Source: Actinomadura xylanilytica
GTDB lineage: Bacteria; Actinomycetota; Actinomycetes; Streptosporangiales; Streptosporangiaceae
Direction of reading: 5' to 3'
NCBI RefSeq assembly: GCF_030283145.1
Contig: NZ_JASNWE010000003.1
Location: 372,001 to 436,000, forward strand
Length of the DNA stretch: 64,000 nt
This document shows positions 57,817 to 64,000 of the stretch, one piece after another; positions within the stretch are counted from its first letter, which is position 1, and every line of letters starts with the position of its first letter. The position numbers and the translations under genes were made by a program. The notes under the pieces are model-generated. The model saw only the letters and a program-made list of their open reading frames with translations, made no database searches and was not told the DNA's origin.

Positions 57817-59274
57817 ATGACCACCGCCAGCCCCCGGCCGGGCACACCCGAGCCCGGATCCTCCGACCCGACCGCGCCGGGCGCGGGCGCGGGCGCGGCC
57901 CCCGTCGGCAGCGGCGAGGGCACGCTGAGCTCGTTCGGCTACGCCCAGGAGCTCAAGCGCTCGCTCAGCCTCGCCGACCTGGTGATCTACGGCCTGGTGT
58001 TCATGGTGCCGATCGCGCCGTTCACCATCTTCGGCGTCGTGTTCAACGGCTCCAAGGGCATGGTCGCCCTCACCTACCTCATCGGCCTGGTCGCGATGCT
58101 GTTCACCGCGCTCAGCTACCGGGAGATGTCCCGCGCGTTCCCGATCGCCGGATCGGTGTACGCCTACGCGGGCCGCGGCATCAACCCCAAGGTCGGCTTC
58201 CTGGCCGGCTGGGCGATCCTGCTGGACTACCTGCTCATCCCGACCCTGCTGTACGTGATGAGCGCGGCGGCGCTGACCTCGCTGGTCCCGGCCGTCCCGC
58301 AGTGGGCCTGGGTCATCGTGTTCGTGCTGGTCAACACGGTGATCAACTTCACCGGGATCGAGTCCACCGCGCGGCTCAACCGGATCTTCCTGTGCGGTGA
58401 GCTGGTGGTGCTGGCGCTGTTCGTCGGCTTCGGCCTGGCCGCCGTGGTCAACGGGGAGAACGGCGCGCACTTCTCCCTGGACCCGCTGCTCAAGCCCGAG
58501 GTGCTCACCCCCGGCCTGATCTTCGGGGCGCTGTCCATCGCGGTGCTGAGCTTCCTCGGCTTCGACGGCATCTCCACCCTGTCGGAGGAGGTCCGCGACG
58601 GCGACCGCAAGCTGGTCGGCCGCGGCACCCTGATCGCGCTGTGCGTGGTCGCCGCGCTGTTCGTCGTGCAGACCTACGTCGCCGCGCTGCTGGTGCCCGG
58701 CCGCGAGTCGTTCGCCGACGGGGACGCCACCAACTCGGCGTTCTACGACATCGCCGAGATCGCCGGCGGGCACTGGCTGAAGATCACCGTCGCGGTCGCC
58801 GCCGCGCTGGCCACCGGCATCGCCAACTCCCTGGTCGCGCAGGCCGCCACCTCGCGGCTGCTGTTCAGCATGGCCCGCGACCGCAAGCTGCCGAGGTTCC
58901 TGGCGCACGTGCACCCGACCCGCAAGACGCCCGAGCGGGCCATCCTGTTCGTGGCGGCGATCTCGCTGGTGCTCGGGCTGTTCTTCACCGGGCAGATCGA
59001 CCTGCTGTCGTCGCTGGTCAACTTCGGCGCGCTGTTCTCCTTCCTGATGCTGCACGTGGCGGTGTTCGTGCACTTCAAGCTGCGGAACCGGAGCACCAGG
59101 TGGCACCTGCACATGCTGGCGCCGGCGCTCGGCTTCGTGATCATCGGCTCGGTGCTGGTGAACGCCGACGACCGGGCCAAGATCGGCGGACTGATCTGGC
59201 TCGCCGTCGGGGCCGTGGTACTGCTGGTGTTCACCCGCACCGGCCGTGGCAGCGACCTGAAGTTGGAGGACTGA
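57817..59274 (+). CDS. APC-superfamily amino acid permease
   Basis: 485 residues with about 12 transmembrane helices after a 45-residue Pro/Gly/Ala-rich cytoplasmic tail. Helix 1 is LADLVIYGLVFMVPIAPF; the consensus GFDGISTLSEEVRDG lies in the helix 6-7 region. It resembles putrescine/amino-acid importers. Its stop overlaps the ATG of the amidase gene (TGATG), so the two are coupled. The substrate is unknown. Confidence 0.93.
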   Translation: MTTASPRPGTPEPGSSDPTAPGAGAGAAPVGSGEGTLSSFGYAQELKRSLSLADLVIYGLVFMVPIAPFTIFGVVFNGSKGMVALTYLIGLVAMLFTALSYREMSRAFPIAGSVYAYAGRGINPKVGFLAGWAILLDYLLIPTLLYVMSAAALTSLVPAVPQWAWVIVFVLVNTVINFTGIESTARLNRIFLCGELVVLALFVGFGLAAVVNGENGAHFSLDPLLKPEVLTPGLIFGALSIAVLSFLGFDGISTLSEEVRDGDRKLVGRGTLIALCVVAALFVVQTYVAALLVPGRESFADGDATNSAFYDIAEIAGGHWLKITVAVAAALATGIANSLVAQAATSRLLFSMARDRKLPRFLAHVHPTRKTPERAILFVAAISLVLGLFFTGQIDLLSSLVNFGALFSFLMLHVAVFVHFKLRNRSTRWHLHMLAPALGFVIIGSVLVNADDRAKIGGLIWLAVGAVVLLVFTRTGRGSDLKLED

Positions 59275-60182
59275 TGCACTTCCGCCGCACCAGCGCGCAC
59301 AACGCCTGGGACAACGCGATCCCGCCCCTGGCCGTCCTGGCGCCCGGCGAGGAGATCACCCTGGAGACGGCGGAGTCGAGCGGCGGCCAGCTCGGCCGCG
59401 ACTCGGTGACCGCCGAGGTCGCCGACCTCGACTTCGGCCGGGTCAACCCGGTCACCGGCCCGTTCCGGATCGAGGGCGCCGAGCCCGGCGACGCGCTGGT
59501 CATCGACGTGCTCGAGGTCGAGGTGGGCGACTGGGGCTGGACGGCCTGCATCCCGGGGTTCGGCCTGCTCGCCGACCAGTTCCCCGACCCGCACCTGCGG
59601 ATCTCCACGATCGGCGCGGACGGGGCCGAGCTGCTGCCCGGCCTGCCCGTCCCGGTCGTCCCGATGATCGGCACGATCGGGACGGCGCCGCCGGAGCCGG
59701 GTGAGCACTCGATCGTCCCGCCGCGCCGCTGGGGCGGCAACCTCGACGTCCGGCACATCGGCCCCGGCGCCCGGCTGATCCTGCCGGTCGGGGTGGAGGG
59801 CGCCCTGCTGTCGGTCGGCGACGCGCACGCCGCGATGGGCGACGGCGAGGTCTGCGGCACCGGCGTCGAGACCGACGCCGCCGTCCGGCTCCGGGTCGGC
59901 CTGCACCGCGGCGGCGCGCCCCGGACGCCCGTCGTGCACACCGATCCGCGCTCCCAGCGCACCGGCGCCGCGCTCGCCACCACCGGGATCGGCCCGGACC
60001 TGATGGAGGCCACCCGGGACGCGGCCCGGCGCCTGATCGACGAGGTGGTGGCGCGCACCGGGATGCATCCGGTCGACGCCTACCTGCTGGCGAGCGTCGC
60101 CGCCGACCTCAAGATCTCCGAAGTCGTCGACGCCCCCAACTGGGTCGTCTCGGCCCATCTGGAGTTCGCCCTGCTCTCCTGA
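59274..60182 (+). CDS. Acetamidase/formamidase family protein
   Basis: 302 residues: SGGQLGRDSVT near the N-terminus, GDWGWTACIPGFGLL, HSIVPPRRWGGNLDVRHIGPG and GDAHAAMGDGEVCGTGVE, the conserved metal-binding core of FmdA/AmdA amidases. It hydrolyses short amides to ammonia and an acid. ATG 59274 overlaps the permease stop, with GGAGGA upstream. Operon context suggests the imported compound or its product is an amide. Confidence 0.93.
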   Translation: MHFRRTSAHNAWDNAIPPLAVLAPGEEITLETAESSGGQLGRDSVTAEVADLDFGRVNPVTGPFRIEGAEPGDALVIDVLEVEVGDWGWTACIPGFGLLADQFPDPHLRISTIGADGAELLPGLPVPVVPMIGTIGTAPPEPGEHSIVPPRRWGGNLDVRHIGPGARLILPVGVEGALLSVGDAHAAMGDGEVCGTGVETDAAVRLRVGLHRGGAPRTPVVHTDPRSQRTGAALATTGIGPDLMEATRDAARRLIDEVVARTGMHPVDAYLLASVAADLKISEVVDAPNWVVSAHLEFALLS

Positions 60183-60257
60183 GCACCCTCCGGCGAGGCG
60201 GAGCCCCCGGGAGAACGGCCCCGGCCCCCGGGAAACGGCGCCGGGACGGGGACGGGG

Positions 60258-63200
60258 TCATGCGGACGCTCCTTCGAAGGTCCAGTCGCCGGAGCCGATC
60301 TCGAAGACCCCGCGCCCGTCCTGGACGCCGGTCCAGCGGGCGTCGGCGGGGGCCTTCGGCTGTCCGGTGCCACCGAGCAGGGGGACCTCGACGCGGGCGG
60401 TCGCGCCGGGCGGGACGGTGACGTCCAGGCGCAGCCGCTTGCCGGTGCGGCGCCAGGACGCGGCGGCCCGGCCGCGCGGGGTCTCGTAGGCCGCCGCCGC
60501 GCGGGTGATATCGCCGACCACGGCGGGCCGGACGAGCAGGTGCCGGTAGCCGACCGAGTCGTCGGCCTGCCCGAGCCCGGCGAGCCCGTTGTGGAACCAC
60601 TCGTCGATGGCGCCGAGCATGAAGTGGTTCTGCGAGTTGCCGGAGGTGGGGCCGTCCCAGTTCTCGGTCAGCGAGGTGGCGCCGTGCGCGACCTGGTAGC
60701 CGTAGCTCGGGTTGCCGGTCTGCGTCGCGACCGCGTGGATGACGTCGTCGCGTCCGGCCGCCGACAGCACCCGGAACACCGACGGGAGCGCGATCTCCCC
60801 GACGGTGAGGTGGTAGCCCTTGGCGGTGACGCTCGCGACGAGGTGGCCGAGCACCGCCGCGCGCCGGTCGTCCGGGACGACGCCCATGTCGAGCGCGAGG
60901 GCGTCGCACGCCTGGCTGCCCGAGGCGTAGGTGTCGCCCTTGAGGTAGGCGGCGTTGAACGCCGCTCCGATCCTCTTGGCCAGCGCGGTGTAGCGCTCGG
61001 CGTCGGCGGTCTTGCCGATGACCCCGGCGATCCCGGCGAGGGCGGACGCGGCGCGGTGGTAGCCGAAGGTGGCGGTCACGCCGGTGGGGGTGCTCGGGTC
61101 GAAGGTGATCCAGTCGCCCAGGCCGTAGTCGAGCAGGTCCCCCTTCGCCTTGCCCGTCAGGTAGTCCAGGTAGCGCGTCATGTTGGGGTAGTAGGTGCGC
61201 AGCGTCGCCACGTCGCCGTAGGCGCGGTACATCTGCCAGGGCGCGAAGACGATCGCGTTGCCCCAGTTGGGGTCGTCGCGGAAGCCGCCGGAGAACACCG
61301 TGAACTCGGGCGCGATGTCGGGGACCAGGCCGCTGGAGGTCTGGGCCTCGGCGATGTCGCGGACGAGCCCGCCGTAGTAGGCGGCGACGTCGTAGTTGCG
61401 GGCGACGGCGGGGAAGACCAGGTTGGTCTGCTCCAGCCAGCCGAGCTTCTCCCGGTGCGGGCAGTCGGTGAGGACCGAGTACATGTTGCTCTGCACGGCC
61501 CGGTCGATGATCTTGTGGATGTCGTTGAGGAGGGCGTGCGAGCTGGTGAAGGCGCCGGCGGGCGCGTTGGCCGCGCGGAGCACCATCCCGGTGACGGTGC
61601 CGGCGTCCGGGGCGGACGGGAGCCCTTCCAGCTGGAGGTAGCGGAACCCGTGGTAGGTGAAGCGGGGGTGCCAGGTCTCGGTGCCCTTGCCCGACAGGGT
61701 GTAGGTGTCCCAGATCGGGCTGCCGGTGGTGTGCTGGCCGACGGTGCCGTCGTCGTTCAGCAGTTCCCCGGGCCGCATGGTCACCGTGGTGCCGGCCGGG
61801 CCTTCGACCCGCAGCCGGGGCCAGCCGGCGAAGTTGGTGCCGAGGTCGACGACGTACACGCCGTCCCTCGGCTTGGTGATCTTCTTGGTGCGCAGCGTCT
61901 CGACCTGCTCGATCGGCGGCGCCATCCGGGCGGCGAGCCGGGCGGTGGGCGCGTCGCGGCGCACCGCCGTCCGCCAGTCCTTCGGGACGCGCCGGGCGTC
62001 GTGGTCCTCACCGCCGTACCAGCTGCTGAACGTGGTGGCGCCGAGCGCGGTCCGCCAGGTGGTGTCGGCGGCGACCACGGTCCGGCGGCCGTCGGTGAAG
62101 GTGATCTCCAGCTGGCCGATGAACGCGGGCGCCCCGTCCGAGCGGACGAGCTTCTGGTAGCGGCCCGGCGTGGACGGCACGTTGGCCATGCCGTTGCCGA
62201 GCTCCGCGCGCACCTCATTGTCGCCGCTGCGCAGCAGGCGGGTGACGTCGTAGGTGGAGTAGACGAGGCGTTCCTTGTGGGCGGTGTTGGGCGGTTCCAG
62301 CACCGCGCCGCTCACCGCCCGCCCGTTGACGGTGATGTCGAGGACGCCGAGGGCGGTGGCGTACAGGCGGGCCTCGCGCACCCGGCTGGACACCGTGAAG
62401 TCCTTGGCGAAAACGGGCAGGGCCTCGGGCTGCCGGTGCATCGGCGGGGGCGCCGGCTGCCCCTTGACCTCCTTGGCGGTGTCGAACGCCTTGCCGTCGT
62501 CCGAGGTCCGGACGGTGAAGTCCGCCGGGACGTTCGGCGTCCTGCCGTCGTCGGTCATCGCGTCGGTGCGCGGGTAGAGCAGGACGCGGTCGAAGCGGCG
62601 CGGTTCGCCCAGGTCGAGCTGGATCCAGATCGGCTCGGCCAGGTCCTGCTGGTGGCGTTCCATGCTGGTGTAGCCGAACGGGGCGGTGTCGGTGGTCAGG
62701 GAGCCGTCGGTGAGCGCCTCGGGCTCCCACTGGCCCGCGGCGGTGTAGCTCTCGGACGCGGTGACCGGCGCGTGCAGCGCGAGGTCGGTGCCGGGCGCGG
62801 CGCCGTCCAGCACCTGGATCGCGGCGAGCTGGAGCCGGGACACCTTGTCGGGCCAACCCTCCTTGATGGGCAGCCCGAGCCGGGTCACGTCGAGGCGGAC
62901 GTGCCGGGCGGTGCGGGCGGTGAACTCGACCGTCACCGGGACGGGCACCGGGTCGGTCCAGGCGGGGTTCCCGATCCACTGGGCCGTCCAGTCGCCGGGC
63001 TTCAGGAGCCCCATCTCCCAGTGCGACGGCTCGCTCCACTGCGAGGCCCGGCCCTGGGCGTCCCAGACCCGCACCTGCCAGGAGACGCGCTCGCGGGAGC
63101 GCAGGGCCCGGCCGCCGTAGACGGCCTCCACCGCCGCGCCGGCGACCTTGCCGGAGTCCCAGAGGTCGGGCCGCGCGAGCGCCCGGTCGCCGCTCGCGGC

Positions 63201-63467
63201 GCGGACCTGGTAGGCCGTCTGCGTCTGGTTGCGCGGCCCGGGGGCGAACCGCCAGCTCAGCGTGGGCTCGGGGTCGTCGATGCCGAGGGGGGAGCGCAGG
63301 TGGTCGACCTGGAGGTCGGCCGGACGGAGCGAGGCCGCCCGCTCGGCCGCCGCCGCCGGCGCGGCGGTGGCGGTGAAGGCGGCGGTGGCGCCGCCGGCCG
63401 CGGTGACGGCCGCCGCCGCGACGCCGCCGGCCTGCACGAATCTTCTTCTGGACAGCTCGTCGGACAT
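60258..63467 (-). CDS. Secreted GH78 alpha-L-rhamnosidase with discoidin-like domain
   Basis: 1069 residues from ATG 63467, with GAGGAG seven bases upstream. The Tat signal is LSRRRFVQAGG and the mature part begins near residue 45. Domain order is an N-terminal Fn3-like domain, an inserted F5/8-type carbohydrate-binding domain (about 185-330, TASESYTAAGQWEPEALTDG), Bac_rhamnosid_N, the (alpha/alpha)6 catalytic barrel (LTDCPHREKLGWLEQTNLV) and the C-terminal beta domain. Export suggests it trims rhamnose from polymers or glycosides outside the cell, feeding the transporter encoded upstream. A remnant of another GH78 gene ends 12 bases before its start. Confidence 0.92.
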   Translation of the reverse strand: MSDELSRRRFVQAGGVAAAAVTAAGGATAAFTATAAPAAAAERAASLRPADLQVDHLRSPLGIDDPEPTLSWRFAPGPRNQTQTAYQVRAASGDRALARPDLWDSGKVAGAAVEAVYGGRALRSRERVSWQVRVWDAQGRASQWSEPSHWEMGLLKPGDWTAQWIGNPAWTDPVPVPVTVEFTARTARHVRLDVTRLGLPIKEGWPDKVSRLQLAAIQVLDGAAPGTDLALHAPVTASESYTAAGQWEPEALTDGSLTTDTAPFGYTSMERHQQDLAEPIWIQLDLGEPRRFDRVLLYPRTDAMTDDGRTPNVPADFTVRTSDDGKAFDTAKEVKGQPAPPPMHRQPEALPVFAKDFTVSSRVREARLYATALGVLDITVNGRAVSGAVLEPPNTAHKERLVYSTYDVTRLLRSGDNEVRAELGNGMANVPSTPGRYQKLVRSDGAPAFIGQLEITFTDGRRTVVAADTTWRTALGATTFSSWYGGEDHDARRVPKDWRTAVRRDAPTARLAARMAPPIEQVETLRTKKITKPRDGVYVVDLGTNFAGWPRLRVEGPAGTTVTMRPGELLNDDGTVGQHTTGSPIWDTYTLSGKGTETWHPRFTYHGFRYLQLEGLPSAPDAGTVTGMVLRAANAPAGAFTSSHALLNDIHKIIDRAVQSNMYSVLTDCPHREKLGWLEQTNLVFPAVARNYDVAAYYGGLVRDIAEAQTSSGLVPDIAPEFTVFSGGFRDDPNWGNAIVFAPWQMYRAYGDVATLRTYYPNMTRYLDYLTGKAKGDLLDYGLGDWITFDPSTPTGVTATFGYHRAASALAGIAGVIGKTADAERYTALAKRIGAAFNAAYLKGDTYASGSQACDALALDMGVVPDDRRAAVLGHLVASVTAKGYHLTVGEIALPSVFRVLSAAGRDDVIHAVATQTGNPSYGYQVAHGATSLTENWDGPTSGNSQNHFMLGAIDEWFHNGLAGLGQADDSVGYRHLLVRPAVVGDITRAAAAYETPRGRAAASWRRTGKRLRLDVTVPPGATARVEVPLLGGTGQPKAPADARWTGVQDGRGVFEIGSGDWTFEGASA

Positions 63468-63478
63468 GCCGATGCTCC

Positions 63479-63565
63479 TCAACGGTGGGTGGAACGGAAG
63501 GTGAGGCGGCCGGACCCGGCCTCGTAGACCGCGTGGCCGTCGCGCATCCCGGTGAAGCGGACGCT
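63479..63565 (-). pseudogene. C-terminal remnant of a deleted GH78 rhamnosidase gene
   Basis: The 27 codons before the TGA at 63479-63481 encode a peptide containing FTGMRDGHAVYEAGSG. By position it matches the last 27 residues of the neighbouring GH78 enzyme (WTGVQDGRGVFEIGSG), with 12 identities. No start or upstream domain precedes it. A rhamnosidase gene once sat here and was lost except for its tail. Confidence 0.65.
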
Positions 63566-63702
63566 CGGCGAGCAGGACCCCTGGCCGTGCGGCCGGGGCC
63601 TGCTCGCCGTCGCCTGCGGAGCGGATCCCCCGATCACGTGCTCAGTCGCAGCGGATCAGGGCCTCACCTCACGTTTCCTCTGAGCGCGGGGTCGCATCGC
63701 CG

Positions 63703-64000
63703 TCAGGGCGCCGGGGCGGTGAACGCCGAGGTCCCCGAGCGGACCTCGAAGACCGCCGTCCCGTTCTCGGTGCGGTCGGGCTTGCGACCCCCCGGCCCGG
63801 TGGCACCGGCCGGGAGGCGCACCGTGGCGGTCGTGCGGCGGGGCACCTTCACCGTGAGCCGGAGGGTGGAGCCGGTCACCCGCCACGCGCTCGACAGCTC
63901 GCCGTACCCGGTCCGCAGCGAGCCCTGCGCGCTGGTCAGGCCGCCACCCGGCAGCGGCCTGATGACGCTGTGCCGGTAGCCGGGCCGGGCCTCGTCGGGG
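63703..64000 (-). CDS. Third GH78-like rhamnosidase, C-terminal part only
   Basis: The frame is open from the right window edge to the TGA at 63703-63705 (98 complete codons plus stop). The peptide begins near RPGYRHSVIRPLPGGGLTS, matching SVGYRHLLVRPAVVGDITR of the neighbouring GH78 enzyme. It ends with a beta domain including NGTAVFEVRSG, matching RGVFEIGSG. It is therefore the C-terminal domain of another GH78 protein whose catalytic part lies outside the window. Confidence 0.75.
   Translation of the reverse strand, partial: PDEARPGYRHSVIRPLPGGGLTSAQGSLRTGYGELSSAWRVTGSTLRLTVKVPRRTTATVRLPAGATGPGGRKPDRTENGTAVFEVRSGTSAFTAPAP

Overview
The window is chromosomal DNA of a very GC-rich actinobacterium. 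Supporting signs are the extreme GC bias at third codon positions, frequent GTG and TTG starts, many leaderless genes (a TANNNT -10 box 6-8 bases before the start codon), a LexA box of the TCGAAC-N4-GTTCGA type and an ImuA'-ImuB-DnaE2 mutasome. The gene mix (DUF4132, DUF2293, LURP-one-like and CGNR proteins, family 78 and 106 rhamnosidases) would fit a filamentous soil actinomycete such as the Thermomonosporaceae. That placement is an inference. No rRNA, tRNA, CRISPR array, insertion sequence or prophage gene was seen.

Layout. Bases 1-10400 hold a cassette resembling the E. coli yehI-yehL-yehM group: a DUF5682 protein (cut by the left edge), a MoxR AAA+ ATPase and two DUF4132 giants, with a cystathionine gamma-lyase-like gene between the DUF4132 genes. 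Bases 10400-20980 are mixed: a CoA-disulfide-reductase-like flavoenzyme, a divergent amidohydrolase/glutamine-synthetase pair equal to a split FluG, small zinc proteins, a secreted LVIVD-repeat protein, an orphan solute-binding protein, an FMN reductase and a TetR-MBL pair with clear operators. Bases 20988-24800 hold a RecD2-type helicase, a small membrane protein flanked by two perfect DnaA boxes, a decayed glycosyltransferase start, and a stand-alone protein built from two EF-G domain IV copies. Bases 24955-33075 hold an aldose epimerase, mtnA and the LexA-controlled mutasome. Bases 33124-41621 hold cell-envelope, signalling and housekeeping genes.

Bases 41716-56700 form a rhamnoside-utilisation locus. 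A minus-strand operon encodes a GH78 rhamnosidase, a sugar-binding lipoprotein, two ABC permeases and a GH106-like enzyme, with a PhoD phosphatase behind them. A DeoR repressor is divergent from an FGGY sugar kinase, and related AT-rich operator-like motifs lie before all three units. Bases 55938-60182 carry a GntR regulator divergent from an aminopeptidase-permease-amidase operon, with a perfect inverted repeat between them. The right end has a secreted GH78 enzyme, the tail of a deleted GH78 gene, and a third GH78 running off the edge.

The main new observation is a shared promoter element, TGTCGTA followed after a fixed spacing by a TANNNT-like -10. It stands before the MoxR operon, both DUF4132 genes and recD2. 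Its geometry matches the PafBC-dependent (RecA-NDp) DNA-damage promoter of mycobacteria (TTGTCRGTG-N8-TANNNT). Together with the LexA-controlled mutasome, this suggests the window carries members of two separate DNA-damage regulons, and that the poorly understood DUF4132/MoxR/DUF5682 cassette is induced by DNA damage.
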